A stretch of 64,000 bases of DNA from a virus (IMGVR_UViG_3300033571_014589:1-64000); one strand, 5' to 3'. Shown: positions 33,590 to 42,362, counted from the first letter of the stretch. The notes: generated from the letters alone by a model not told the origin. Made by a program: numbers and translations.

Positions 33590-34060
33590 ATCAGAAAAAT
33601 ATTAAAAGAAGAAACCGAAGAAGTTCTTGAACTTCCATCAATCAAATATTTTCTTAATGATTGGAAATGGGTTATTAAATTTGTTAAAAGTGAAGGAAAT
33701 CCATTATTTTCAATTCAAGAAAGTCTTATTTTAAGACACAATAGTCTAAAAACTCTTGGAAGATTATATTCAGTTGAAGGTAATTTGGACTTATATGGAT
33801 GTAAAAACCTAACATCTCTTGGAAAACTATCACATGTTGGGGAATGGTTGGATTTAAGAGGAACAAATATAACATCTCTTGGAAATTTAACACATGTCGG
33901 TGGAGGTTTGGATTTATATGAATGTAAAAGCTTAACATCTCTTGGAAGACTACAACATGTTGGTGGTCTTTTGGATTTAAGAGATACACCAATGGCTAAT
34001 GAATATTCCGAAGAAGAAATACGAAAAATGGTTAATGTTGAAGGAAATATTTATCTATAA
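33578..34060 (+). CDS. Small leucine-rich-repeat-like protein
   Basis: 160 residues. A helical N-terminus MKELIRKILKEETEEVLELP is followed by four or five copies of a roughly 20 residue unit of the type GNLDLYGCKNLTSLGKLSHV (about residues 58-140), forming a short solenoid. Such LRR genes are common and variable in large marine phages; function is unknown, binding of a protein partner is the usual guess. The N-terminal helix resembles that of several other proteins in this window. Flanked by a 25 bp direct repeat, so it may be a cassette that can be gained or lost. Confidence 0.68.
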   Translation: MKELIRKILKEETEEVLELPSIKYFLNDWKWVIKFVKSEGNPLFSIQESLILRHNSLKTLGRLYSVEGNLDLYGCKNLTSLGKLSHVGEWLDLRGTNITSLGNLTHVGGGLDLYECKSLTSLGRLQHVGGLLDLRDTPMANEYSEEEIRKMVNVEGNIYL

Positions 34061-34071
34061 TGAAAGAACTA
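34047..34071 (+). repeat. 25 bp direct repeat, copy 2 (over the end of the LRR gene)
   Basis: 24 of 25 bases match the copy at 33565-33589. Here the same bases encode the last residues and TAA stop of the LRR gene and then an orphan ATG-AAA-GAA-CTA start that leads only into a short frame of about 22 codons over the end of the opposite gene. Confidence 0.8.
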
Positions 34072-34653
34072 TTGTACTTTCTTTATTTTTGTCACCTTAC
34101 CTTCGAAAATATGCTTTCCTACCTTTAATTGAAGGGTTTCGTTAGATTTTGATTCACCCTCAACAACTAATCCTGCTTTAGATAGTTCTTCTTTAATTGT
34201 ATCTCTAACAGTGTCTCTAATAAGATTTCTTATTGAATTTAAGTCTATACTTTCAGTTATATTCTTTTGTGTTTGAGTATTAGGTTGTTTCTTTTCAACC
34301 CCCATTAATTTCTGAGCCCCCTCAATAACTTCTTCTGATAGAAAACTAGTATTTAAACCTGGTACTGTTGGTTTTTCAATAGGGTTTTCAATCATTAATT
34401 TTTTTATTTCATCAGGTAATTTTGAATTTAAAATTCTATCTTGTGTAATTGGAACATTTTCATTTCTTACAACCGTTGAAGATTGTTCACCCAAAAATTC
34501 TTGGGGTATGTTATATGTTGCGGGTAAAGGATTATATGATTCTACTTGTGGTACGGTATTAGTCATAGGTAAAGAATTCGCAGACCTAGGTAGTTCATTA
34601 TGTTTATCCATTATTTTTTTCGAAATTGCTAATTTTGACATTAAATCATCCAT
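34069..34653 (-). CDS. Hypothetical protein, 194 aa
   Basis: Unrecognised. The N-terminal 100 residues are low in secondary structure and rich in Pro, Asn and Ser (NSLPMTNTVPQVESYNPLPA), followed by helices (SIDLNSIRNLIRDTVRDTIK) and a final beta-like LKVGKHIFEGKVTKIKKV. The pattern of disordered head plus oligomerising helices fits a scaffold, core or linker protein. TATAAATA, the T4 orientation, lies on the sense strand 9 bases before its ATG (34663-34670), inside the previous gene's end. Confidence 0.55.
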   Translation of the reverse strand: MDDLMSKLAISKKIMDKHNELPRSANSLPMTNTVPQVESYNPLPATYNIPQEFLGEQSSTVVRNENVPITQDRILNSKLPDEIKKLMIENPIEKPTVPGLNTSFLSEEVIEGAQKLMGVEKKQPNTQTQKNITESIDLNSIRNLIRDTVRDTIKEELSKAGLVVEGESKSNETLQLKVGKHIFEGKVTKIKKVQ

Positions 34654-34665
34654 ATTATTAATTAT

Positions 34666-35046
34666 TTATAATTTTGCATTTATGTAAACAACAGACATTA
34701 ATTTATCTCCTGTTGTATTATAATTTGACGGTAATTCATTAAATTTTTCACCTGTTCTCTGAAACGTAAAAGTTTTATCTATTCTAAATAATCTCCAACC
34801 CGGTAAAACTTTTTTACCGATTGCAACACTATGTGACGCTCCTTCAGGTTCATATGCCCTTAAAACTAAATTTCCTTTTAATGAACGTCCCAAACAAACA
34901 GGATAAACAGTTCTATATCCTTTACCACCTGGTTCGTCACCATCGTATGTTATAATAATAACATCACGATTTTTGATTGCCCTTTGCAAATCATTAAATG
35001 ATACGGCTTCAGTAATAAAACTTTTTATAGTTTCAAGTAACTTCAT
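34666..35046 (-). CDS. WYL-domain-like protein
   Basis: 126 residues. After a helical start (MKLLETIKSFITEAVSFNDL) the core VIITYDGDEPGGKGYRTVYP, NLVLRAYEPEGASHS and PGWRLFRIDKTFTF follow the WYL fold (beta-rich ligand-binding domain, with Y..YP, LR.Y and WR.FR..), but without the DNA-binding region of typical WYL transcription factors. WYL domains bind ligands such as single-stranded DNA or nucleotides. Its ATG shares one base with the next stop. Confidence 0.62.
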   Translation of the reverse strand: MKLLETIKSFITEAVSFNDLQRAIKNRDVIIITYDGDEPGGKGYRTVYPVCLGRSLKGNLVLRAYEPEGASHSVAIGKKVLPGWRLFRIDKTFTFQRTGEKFNELPSNYNTTGDKLMSVVYINAKL

Positions 35047-35348
35047 TATCCAGGAATTTGATATGGGTTTTTTCTGTTGTATTTATTTATTTTGATGTTT
35101 TCTTTTCTGTCTATAATGTCATCTTTTGTTCCTGCATTTTCATTACCTACATCAAGAAAAATACCAGTTCCTCTACCTAAAGAATCACCATCGGCAATAG
35201 CATCTTTATTTGTGGTTCCATAAAGATTATCGACATTATAATCGTTTCTTGCAAATAATTTTTGTCTTTGTTGTTCGGCATAAAAACTCATTTGGTTTTT
35301 ATCTGCTTCTGGTTGAGAAAAATCTAATTTATCATTTTGTGTACTCAT
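35046..35348 (-). CDS. Hypothetical protein, 100 aa
   Basis: Polar, Asn/Asp-rich (RNDYNVDNLYGTTNKDAIAD) and basic at the C-terminus (KINKYNRKNPYQIPG), probably lacking a stable fold on its own. Fits a small virion or scaffold component. Overlaps its neighbours by 1 and 4 bases. Confidence 0.5.
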   Translation of the reverse strand: MSTQNDKLDFSQPEADKNQMSFYAEQQRQKLFARNDYNVDNLYGTTNKDAIADGDSLGRGTGIFLDVGNENAGTKDDIIDRKENIKINKYNRKNPYQIPG

Positions 35349-35812
35349 AGTATTAATTTTTTAAACCAATTATTTATTTGTTCGATTTCTTCAGAAATAC
35401 CTGAAATTCTTTGACTTATTTTCTTATGTGAATGTGATGGTCTAAAATCAGTTCTTAAATCATCATTCTTAGTATGTGTTGATATAAATTGATTATCCAT
35501 AGCAGCATCGCTTTTTATTTGTTTTGGTAATCTTTTTCCTTCTCTTGAACTTTTAAGTTGATGTTCAACCCATCCTTTGAATGTTCCACCACCTAAGATA
35601 TGATATTCAGGACTTGATGTATTTCCGTTACTATCGAACCAGTTTTTTATTCTTTTTAATTGTTGATATGTTGCATAACCTGTTTCGGACAACTCTTTAG
35701 CTCTTTTAACATTCTCGACACTTTGGTTGGAGTATTTAGAAATTGAATTTCTTAAAATTTCCAAAATGTGTGGAGGAATATGATAATGGTGTCCGTATAG
35801 GTCCTTATTCAC
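35345..35812 (-). CDS. Hypothetical protein, 155 aa
   Basis: Opens with MNKDLYGHHYHIPPHILEIL, then helices (VENVKRAKELSETGYATYQQ, LKRIKNWFDSNG) and a Gly-rich turn. The segments TYQQLKRIKNWFD and WVEHQLKSSRE are typical of small phage proteins found next to capsid and prohead genes, but I cannot name it. Overlaps the upstream gene by 8 bases. Confidence 0.55.
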   Translation of the reverse strand: MNKDLYGHHYHIPPHILEILRNSISKYSNQSVENVKRAKELSETGYATYQQLKRIKNWFDSNGNTSSPEYHILGGGTFKGWVEHQLKSSREGKRLPKQIKSDAAMDNQFISTHTKNDDLRTDFRPSHSHKKISQRISGISEEIEQINNWFKKLIL

Positions 35813-36509
35813 TTTTCAACATTTTTATTAATTCGTTTATGGTTATGCTTTCAGTTTCCGCTTGTTTTTTCAAAAACTTAATATTCTTTTTTAAAATTTT
35901 AGATACAGATGTTTCTTTTTTTGTAATATCCCCATCTTTCTTTGATTTTTTAACCAATATATCTTCAGTTACCTCATTTTCTTTTTCAAACAGTCTTTGC
36001 ATTTTTTTCTTACCTGGAATTTTTCCCATTTCTTTGGCTCTTTCCTCGGCATTAGATTCAATTTCTTTTTTTTCTGATTTAGATTTAGTATCTTCAATAC
36101 CTAATAATTCAGATAAATAATCGACAGTTTCATCATAGGTCATAAAATCTGTTTCTTCTTCCCTACCAAAAACTTTACTCATATCTTCTTCATAAAAATG
36201 TCTTCTATACCCCATTCTAAAAATATCATAAACATTTCTTGCCATTGATATGGTTTGGTCTGTGGTTTTCTTTGGTGTAACATGTGGGTCTAATATCGGA
36301 ATTTTTGAACTTAAAAAAGTTCCGTCTCTATCAACCAATTCATCTATTTCACCTTCAGATTTTTCAGATTTTCTTTTTATAACATCCAAATAACTTTTAT
36401 GGTTTCTACACGGCATGTATCTATCATTATACATTTTATGTGTTCCAATACAACCAAGTTCTTTGGCTTTTTGGACTGCTTCTTCCTTAGTTTTATATTC
36501 GTGTATCAT
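35805..36509 (-). CDS. Hypothetical virion-type protein, 234 aa
   Basis: The N-terminal part has EEAVQKAKELGCIGTHKMYN with YMPCRNHKSY, a short Cys/His module found in many phage structural and internal proteins, followed by a disordered charged stretch and long helices in the C-terminal half (SVSKILKKNIKFLKKQAE). TATTTATA lies 18 bases before its ATG in a divergent region shared with the gene at 36561, so late expression is likely. Confidence 0.58.
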   Translation of the reverse strand: MIHEYKTKEEAVQKAKELGCIGTHKMYNDRYMPCRNHKSYLDVIKRKSEKSEGEIDELVDRDGTFLSSKIPILDPHVTPKKTTDQTISMARNVYDIFRMGYRRHFYEEDMSKVFGREEETDFMTYDETVDYLSELLGIEDTKSKSEKKEIESNAEERAKEMGKIPGKKKMQRLFEKENEVTEDILVKKSKKDGDITKKETSVSKILKKNIKFLKKQAETESITINELIKMLKSE

Positions 36510-36527
36510 TTATAGAATTTATTTTAT

Positions 36528-36535
36528 TATAAATA
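36528..36535 (-). promoter_or_regulatory. TATTTATA element for the gene at 36509
   Basis: On the minus strand, 18 bases before the ATG. A plus-facing element follows 12 bases further on. Confidence 0.5.
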
Positions 36536-36547
36536 CAATAATGTTTG

Positions 36548-36558
36548 TATTTATTTAT
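36548..36558 (+). promoter_or_regulatory. Two overlapping TATTTAT elements before the ATG at 36561
   Basis: TATTTATTTATG: copies at 36548-36554 and 36552-36558, leaving 6 or 2 bases to the start codon. Confidence 0.5.
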
Positions 36559-36560
36559 GA

Positions 36561-39101
36561 ATGGCAACACAGAATATCAATAACTTTTATTTTAGAAGAT
36601 TCGATGCATTTACAGACGACAGTGAATATACTGATTTCTTTCTAGTTGCAGACGAAAAACAATACGATGAAGAAGTAATTTTTTCTAATCAATTAATTGC
36701 ATATGAAAACGGACAAAGATTACCAATCAACATAGAATTGTTCAATACTGGTTCATCACAAAATATTTTATTATCATATGGTGAATATAATACAGGAAAC
36801 ACATTAGTTTCTTTAAACAATTACAATGATAATACATTAAATGATACTTGTTATAGTGCATTTACAGGTATTTGTGATGTAGGTTTAACAGCTATTGATA
36901 ATGGACTTGTTACGGATATGACAGGAAATACTTTGTATTATTCTATGGGTATCCGAGATGATTACAAGTTTGACCCATTACATTACGATAGAAGATTTAA
37001 AATGAGACCTGTAACAGGATACACACAAAGTCCTAATACAAGATTTTCAGGTATTTCGTCCCAAATATTGTATAATATTGTGACAAAAACAGGCTCAACA
37101 ATTGGTCAATATTATGACTTATATGGTGGATACCTACAAGGGTTTTATCAATTATATGGGTATGATTATAAGGTTTTACCTGAAAGAACAAATAAGGGTT
37201 GGACGGTTGAAATGTTACTAAAACCTAGAGTAACCGATGAATTTACACCTGGTGAAAATCAAACTTATTTAAATAACATATATCCTGATAACGCTGGTAC
37301 TTTCTTTTTCATGGGTACAAGAGCGGAAAATAAATTTTGGCATTACGCTTCAGGTACAAATTCAGGGAATACAGGATATACAAGAGTAACAGAAAGTTTA
37401 TCAAACGGATGTATCGAAACTTGTTCTTGTAGTAATACAGCGGTAACAAATTCAAATTGTTATACAACATATCCACTTTCGGCAATTACAATACAAAAAA
37501 ATTGTTCAACGGACACCGTAATACAAACAGAAAAAAATACACAATTAGACACATATTCAAATGCACTTTCATTTAGATTAGAAGGTGACCCAACCAATCC
37601 AAAATTATGTGTAAAATACCTTTTATGGACGGGTAATTGCGAAACAACAGGAAGTTGTACAAATACCGGAGTAACTTATGAAACAGGTTATACAATTACT
37701 GAAATTTGTTCAACTGACGGAATTTATGATGTTTGTAGAACAGGAAATACTGGTATTGACAATTGGGTAATGATTAATGTCGTATTCAGTAGATATCAAA
37801 CATTAGAAGATTGTGATTTAATTAATTTAGGTGGTTTAGGTGGGATGAGAGAATTAGTTTACACGGCATCCGCAGTTGATAATACGGTGTCGTTAATTAA
37901 ACCCCCTAGTACACATCCTGATAACACATACCCCGAAAAAGTTGAAATAATTAGTTTGCAACAAAAGTGGTTAGAAGAAAGAAACTATAGATTGGGTGAT
38001 TTAATTTTTTATGTAAACGGAAAACGTTTTATGAAAATTGAAAACTTTGAAGAAATTATTCCAAGAGAATTGGATGAAGTTAAAGAAAAACAAGTAGGAG
38101 TTCCGTTTAATATTTCTTGGGGTGGTGGTAGTTTCGGTCTAAGAGAATCATTAACATTTAGTGGTTGTTCAGGAGCAACAGGACCATATATTCAAGACCC
38201 TGAAGTAATGTCTGAAAATACTTTAAGTGGTACTAGTCTATCAGGTCTATCAACTCCAATATTAATAGAACAAAATTTTGGTGGTACATTTATGGGTGCA
38301 ATATCAGAATTTAGAATGTATATTGAACCTTTAGTTTCATCACAAATACAACATAACTACAGAATACTAAAAGATAAATACCAATTCTTTGATGTTGATT
38401 GTCCAACTTGTCCGACACCAACTCCGACACCAACACCTTCTGTTACCCCTAATCTATCACCAACTCCGACACCATCGGTTACTCCAACGGCAACAATTAC
38501 ACCGACACCAACACCGACACCAAGCGAATTGCCGAAGTTGGCTTATCTATTCATAGAACCACAAACAGGTTCAACATTAATTGGTCAATACTTATACGAC
38601 TTGGATAATACAAGATTGTTCTTTGGATTTACAAACGCATCAATGCCTGATACAACAGATGCGACACAATTCAATGTGGATATGAACCAATATGTTTCTT
38701 ATTCTGGTTGGTCAAATGGAGTATTCCCCGCAGTTCAAAGTGAAACTGTACCACAAACATCAGGAGGTGTTGATAGTTTTGGAAACGCAATACAAGCATA
38801 CAACTTCAAAACACACGAAGTTTCTGCTCATACGATTAATAGTCCTGCGTGGTTTACTTGGATTATTGCAACAGGTTTCACAAACGGATTACAACAATTG
38901 CAGATTGATTATAATGTCAATGGAAATCCGAATGTATTTACAACAGTATTTACCGAATCAACAATTAGAAGTCAAACATTTACTTATACAGGTTCAACAA
39001 TACCTCCTGGAACATATAGAGTTTACACCACATTTAGTGACTTTGCATTCTATATCACAGATAATGATAATATATACTTTAAAGGTAATGTTTGTGGGTA
39101 A
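36561..39101 (+). CDS. Tail adhesin-like protein: lectin-like domain, TP-rich linker, C-terminal domain
   Basis: 846 residues, likely host- or glycan-contact protein. Residues 1-200 are an N-terminal attachment part (NFYFRRFDAFTDDSEYTDFF). Residues 210-610 look like a concanavalin A/LamG-type jelly roll: WTVEMLLKPRVTDEF, FFFMGTRAENKFWHYA, LSFRLEGDPTNPKLCVKYLL, NYRLGDLIFYVNGKRFMKIE, FNISWGGGSFGLRES and GGTFMGAISEFRMYIEPL. A Cys-rich insert (SNGCIETCSCSNTAVTNSNC) lies near 290. Residues 617-656 are a Thr-Pro repeat (PTPTPTPSVTP) acting as a stiff linker. The last 190 residues are a beta-rich domain. The assignment rests on these domains and the structural context. Confidence 0.7.
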   Translation: MATQNINNFYFRRFDAFTDDSEYTDFFLVADEKQYDEEVIFSNQLIAYENGQRLPINIELFNTGSSQNILLSYGEYNTGNTLVSLNNYNDNTLNDTCYSAFTGICDVGLTAIDNGLVTDMTGNTLYYSMGIRDDYKFDPLHYDRRFKMRPVTGYTQSPNTRFSGISSQILYNIVTKTGSTIGQYYDLYGGYLQGFYQLYGYDYKVLPERTNKGWTVEMLLKPRVTDEFTPGENQTYLNNIYPDNAGTFFFMGTRAENKFWHYASGTNSGNTGYTRVTESLSNGCIETCSCSNTAVTNSNCYTTYPLSAITIQKNCSTDTVIQTEKNTQLDTYSNALSFRLEGDPTNPKLCVKYLLWTGNCETTGSCTNTGVTYETGYTITEICSTDGIYDVCRTGNTGIDNWVMINVVFSRYQTLEDCDLINLGGLGGMRELVYTASAVDNTVSLIKPPSTHPDNTYPEKVEIISLQQKWLEERNYRLGDLIFYVNGKRFMKIENFEEIIPRELDEVKEKQVGVPFNISWGGGSFGLRESLTFSGCSGATGPYIQDPEVMSENTLSGTSLSGLSTPILIEQNFGGTFMGAISEFRMYIEPLVSSQIQHNYRILKDKYQFFDVDCPTCPTPTPTPTPSVTPNLSPTPTPSVTPTATITPTPTPTPSELPKLAYLFIEPQTGSTLIGQYLYDLDNTRLFFGFTNASMPDTTDATQFNVDMNQYVSYSGWSNGVFPAVQSETVPQTSGGVDSFGNAIQAYNFKTHEVSAHTINSPAWFTWIIATGFTNGLQQLQIDYNVNGNPNVFTTVFTESTIRSQTFTYTGSTIPPGTYRVYTTFSDFAFYITDNDNIYFKGNVCG
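38411..38527 (+). repeat. Thr-Pro-coding simple repeat in the adhesin gene
   Basis: Repeating ACACC, CCGAC and similar triplets coding for TP/SP units; a likely site of length change between relatives. Confidence 0.8.
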
Positions 39102-39119
39102 AATAAATAAATTAAATAG

Positions 39120-39127
39120 TATTTATA
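39120..39127 (+). promoter_or_regulatory. TATTTATA element 4 bases before the ATG at 39132
   Basis: TATTTATA then TATA then ATG. Confidence 0.55.
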
Positions 39128-39131
39128 TATA

Positions 39132-39512
39132 ATGGAATTTTTTATAAAAAAAGGCGCAACACTCCCAATTCTTAAAATGCAAATTGTTAAGGATGGTAGG
39201 AACGATTTCCGTAATTTCATGGAAGATTTGGAAAATGCAATTATTACATTTTCAATGAGGAATGAAGGTGATGGTACATTAAAAATAGCTTCAAAACCAG
39301 CATATATTGTTCAAAAATTAATGGATAATCCTGATGCTCCTGTTGAATATTATATATATTATCAGTTTACCTCTAGTGATACAAAGAAATCAGGAAGGTT
39401 TTTAGGTGAATTTAGTGTAACCACTGCACAAGGGGAACTCATTGTTCCAATTAGAGAAAATCTTTATATTAATGTAACCGATTCATTTATTAAAACACAA
39501 TATTGTTGTTGA
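39132..39512 (+). CDS. Small beta-rich virion-type protein, 126 aa
   Basis: EFFIKKGATLPILKMQIVKD and IITFSMRNEGDGTLKIASKP followed by YYIYYQFTSSDTKKSGRFLG and ELIVPIRENLYINVTDSFI resemble the N-terminal baseplate-anchoring domain found on receptor-binding proteins (BppU type), here as a stand-alone protein. It stands directly after the adhesin gene, so it may anchor it. Ends in two adjacent cysteines. Own TATTTATA element. Confidence 0.58.
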   Translation: MEFFIKKGATLPILKMQIVKDGRNDFRNFMEDLENAIITFSMRNEGDGTLKIASKPAYIVQKLMDNPDAPVEYYIYYQFTSSDTKKSGRFLGEFSVTTAQGELIVPIRENLYINVTDSFIKTQYCC

Positions 39513-39571
39513 TTTTATAATGTCTTAATATTATCATTTTCTTGAAATGAGGAAGGTAAATGTTATAATTC

Positions 39572-39628
39572 ATGACAGCTAATACACCACTCGGAAAGGA
39601 AAAATATGATTACACAAGAAGACATTAA
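39572..39628 (+). CDS. Possible 18-codon leader frame overlapping the polymerase start
   Basis: ATG at 39572 opens MTANTPLGKEKYDYTRRH and stops at 39628, overlapping the first 23 bases of the polymerase gene in another frame. The polymerase start falls inside it and is preceded by GGAAAGGAAAAAT. Could be a coupling peptide or chance; there is no direct support. Confidence 0.25.
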   Translation: MTANTPLGKEKYDYTRRH

Positions 39629-42335
39629 AAAATTTTTAGAGGGGTCAGACCCTGAAGAATTCATTACATCAATTGAATTCGATTATCAAACAGATTACAT
39701 TTACAAAATTAAAGAAGTACCAGGAAAAGGTAAAATCCTTCAGAAGGATAGTTTTATTGCTTTTGCTTGGGTCGGAGATTTAAGAGGTTTGAACTTTTAT
39801 AAAGGTTCAAAAGAACTACAAAAAAGTTCCATGTCGAAATATGGAATTGTAATTGAACAATTAAAAACAATGGGGGATGAAAGATTGGAAAAAGGTTTAA
39901 CCTATATGGTTAAGTCTTTAAAGGGTTATAGACCGTTGATTCAATTTTTTAGAGATGGAGGTTTGGACCCTTGGGGTGAAAATTTAAGGGATAAAATAAT
40001 GATATTACCTCCCGTTGAACAATATTTGGTTCAAAAAGAAAAAAGATTATTTAAAGGATTTGCCGATTATGATGAAGTTACTCGATTAGTATTTGACTTG
40101 GAAACAACTTCTCTTGAACCTAAAGATGGTAGAATTTTCATGATTGGTTTAAAAACAAACAAGGGTTATCATAAGGTAATTGAATGTTTGGAAGAAGAAC
40201 AAGAAAAGGATGCCATCATTGAGTTTTTTAATATTATAAATCAAATAAAACCATCTATCATTGGGGGACATAATTCATTTAACTTCGACTGGCATTGGAT
40301 ATTTGAAAGATGTAAGATTTTGGGTTTGGACATTAAAAAAATATGTCATTCGATGAACCCTGAAAGAACAATTACACAATCAAAACAACTTCTGAAGTTA
40401 GCAAATGAGGTTGAAGATTATATGCAAACTTCAATATGGGGTTATAATATTATTGACATCTTACATTCAGTAAGAAGGGCTCAAGCAATTAATTCAAACA
40501 TTAAAGCTGCGGGTTTGAAATATATTACTAAATACTTAAACGCCGAGGCACAAGACCGTGTATATATTGAACATACTGAAATCGGTTCACTATATAAAAA
40601 GAAAGAAGAATATTGGTTAAATATTACAAACGGAAAATATCGAAAAGTTGGATTAGACTCAAAAATTGATAGTGTATGTGAAAGAAGAAACGACATATAC
40701 ATTAAAACAACAGGTGATAATATTGTTGAAAGATATCTTGATGATGACTTGGAGGAAACTCTATTAGTGGATAAGGAATTTAATCAAGCTTCATTCTTAC
40801 TTGCATCAATGATTCCAACAACGTATGAAAGGGTTTCCACAATGGGAACAGCGACATTATGGCGAATGTTGATGGTTGCCTGGTCATATAAATATGGTTT
40901 AGCAATTCCGCAAAAACAAACTAAAACCGAATTTGTTGGAGGTCTTTCAAGACTGTTAAAAGTTGGATATTCAAAAAACGTTTTGAAGTTAGACTTTAGT
41001 TCACTTTATCCATCAATTCAATTGGTTCATGATGTGTTCCCAAAATGTGACGTAACAGGAGCGATGAAGGCAATGTTGACTTATTTTAGGGATACTAGGA
41101 TTAAGTATAAAAATTTGGCTTCAGAATATAAGACAAAAGATAAAGTTTTGTCACAAACTTACGACAGAAAACAATTACCTATTAAAATTTTTATTAACTC
41201 ACTATTCGGAGCGTTATCCGCCCCTCAAGTATTTCATTGGGGGGATATGTACATGGGTGAACAAATTACGACTACGGGAAGGCAATACCTTAGACAGATG
41301 TTGTATTTCTTTATGAAAAGAGGTTATACCCCATTGGTTTGTGATACGGACGGTATGAACTTTTCACTACCCGAAAATGGTGTTGATGATAGAAGATATG
41401 TTGGTAAAGGAAACAATTGGTTGGTGGAAAAAGGTAAAATTTATGAAGGGTACGAAGCCGATGTTGCAGAGTATAATGATATGTTTATGAAAGGAGCAAT
41501 GGGTCTTGATTGTGATGGAACTTGGAAGTCTTGTATCAACATTGCCAGAAAAAATTACGCAACAATGGAAAATAACGGTAAAATCAAATTAACAGGAAAC
41601 ACAATCAAATCAAAAAAACTACCGTTATATATTGAAGAATTTTTGGATAAGGGTGTTAAAATGTTACTTGATGGGGACGGTAGTGGGTTTGTAGAATATT
41701 ATTATGAATATCTACAAAAAATCACAGATATGAAAATTCCTCTTAAATCAATTGCATCAAGGGCTAAAGTTAAAATGTCTTTAGCCGATTATAAAGTAAG
41801 ATGTACTCAAAAGACAAAAGCCGGTAGTCTGATGTCGAAAATGGCACACTTAGAATTAGCTATTAGAGACGGATTAAACGTTAATTTGGGTGACGTAATT
41901 TATTATGTAAACAACGGTACAAGAGCATCACATGGGGATGTTCAAAAGAAAAACGATTCAGTTGTGATTAATTGTTATAGATTAGACAATGAAGAACTTG
42001 AAAAAAATCCTGATATGCTTGGGGAATATAATGTTCCGAGGGCGGTAACAACATTTAATAAAAGAATTGCTCCATTAATGGTTGTTTTTAAAGATGACGT
42101 TAGGGATTCATTATTGATTGATAATCCTGAAAAACGTGAATTTTTTACTAAAGAACAGTGTGAATTGATAAATGGTTATCCTTTGGAGGATGGTGACCAA
42201 GATGAAATCTCTGATTTGTTGAGTTTATCTGAAAGTGAAAATATATATTGGGAAAAGAGAAGTTTGAACCCTAATTATATCTATGAATTGGCCGAAGAAG
42301 GATGGGAACAACATGTCGATTTAAATAAGAATTAA
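39606..42335 (+). CDS. 43: DNA polymerase, family B (T4 gp43-like)
   Basis: Replicative polymerase with proofreading. 909 residues, like T4 gp43 (898). Exonuclease: ExoI VFDLETTSLE (D164, E166), ExoII GGHNSFNFDW (222-228); ExoIII near 280-300 is unclear. Polymerase: motif A LKLDFSSLYPSI with D463, motif B KIFINSLFGA (527-536), motif C CDTDGM (580-583), in which the usual DTDS is DTDG. The thumb follows to the C-terminus. The start has a Shine-Dalgarno-like GGAAAGGAAAAAT before ATG, unlike most genes here, and no TATTTAT element, so this is likely an early/middle gene placed among late ones. Strong assignment. Confidence 0.93.
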   Translation: MITQEDIKKFLEGSDPEEFITSIEFDYQTDYIYKIKEVPGKGKILQKDSFIAFAWVGDLRGLNFYKGSKELQKSSMSKYGIVIEQLKTMGDERLEKGLTYMVKSLKGYRPLIQFFRDGGLDPWGENLRDKIMILPPVEQYLVQKEKRLFKGFADYDEVTRLVFDLETTSLEPKDGRIFMIGLKTNKGYHKVIECLEEEQEKDAIIEFFNIINQIKPSIIGGHNSFNFDWHWIFERCKILGLDIKKICHSMNPERTITQSKQLLKLANEVEDYMQTSIWGYNIIDILHSVRRAQAINSNIKAAGLKYITKYLNAEAQDRVYIEHTEIGSLYKKKEEYWLNITNGKYRKVGLDSKIDSVCERRNDIYIKTTGDNIVERYLDDDLEETLLVDKEFNQASFLLASMIPTTYERVSTMGTATLWRMLMVAWSYKYGLAIPQKQTKTEFVGGLSRLLKVGYSKNVLKLDFSSLYPSIQLVHDVFPKCDVTGAMKAMLTYFRDTRIKYKNLASEYKTKDKVLSQTYDRKQLPIKIFINSLFGALSAPQVFHWGDMYMGEQITTTGRQYLRQMLYFFMKRGYTPLVCDTDGMNFSLPENGVDDRRYVGKGNNWLVEKGKIYEGYEADVAEYNDMFMKGAMGLDCDGTWKSCINIARKNYATMENNGKIKLTGNTIKSKKLPLYIEEFLDKGVKMLLDGDGSGFVEYYYEYLQKITDMKIPLKSIASRAKVKMSLADYKVRCTQKTKAGSLMSKMAHLELAIRDGLNVNLGDVIYYVNNGTRASHGDVQKKNDSVVINCYRLDNEELEKNPDMLGEYNVPRAVTTFNKRIAPLMVVFKDDVRDSLLIDNPEKREFFTKEQCELINGYPLEDGDQDEISDLLSLSESENIYWEKRSLNPNYIYELAEEGWEQHVDLNKN

Positions 42336-42362
42336 AATACTTTTTTTATTGATATTTAATTC
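42329..42362. terminator. Weak AT-only hairpin between converging genes
   Basis: GAATTAAA (42329-42336) can pair with TTTAATTC (42355-42362) across a T-rich loop, over the junction between the end of the polymerase and the end of the gene at 42346. A/T only, so low confidence. Confidence 0.3.

Noticed and set aside
33765-33990. Repeat-like DNA in the LRR gene as CRISPR
   Set aside because: The periodicity is about 60 bases with a coding pattern (LTSLGxLxHVG); no identical repeats.
34060-34130. Short frame starting MKELLYFLYF at the second direct repeat
   Set aside because: About 22 codons, overlapping the end of the opposite gene and without conserved content; kept only as a relic in the repeat finding.
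38411-38527. Short repeats that might be a CRISPR array
   Set aside because: They are Thr-Pro-coding triplets in frame inside the adhesin gene, with no fixed repeat and spacer lengths.
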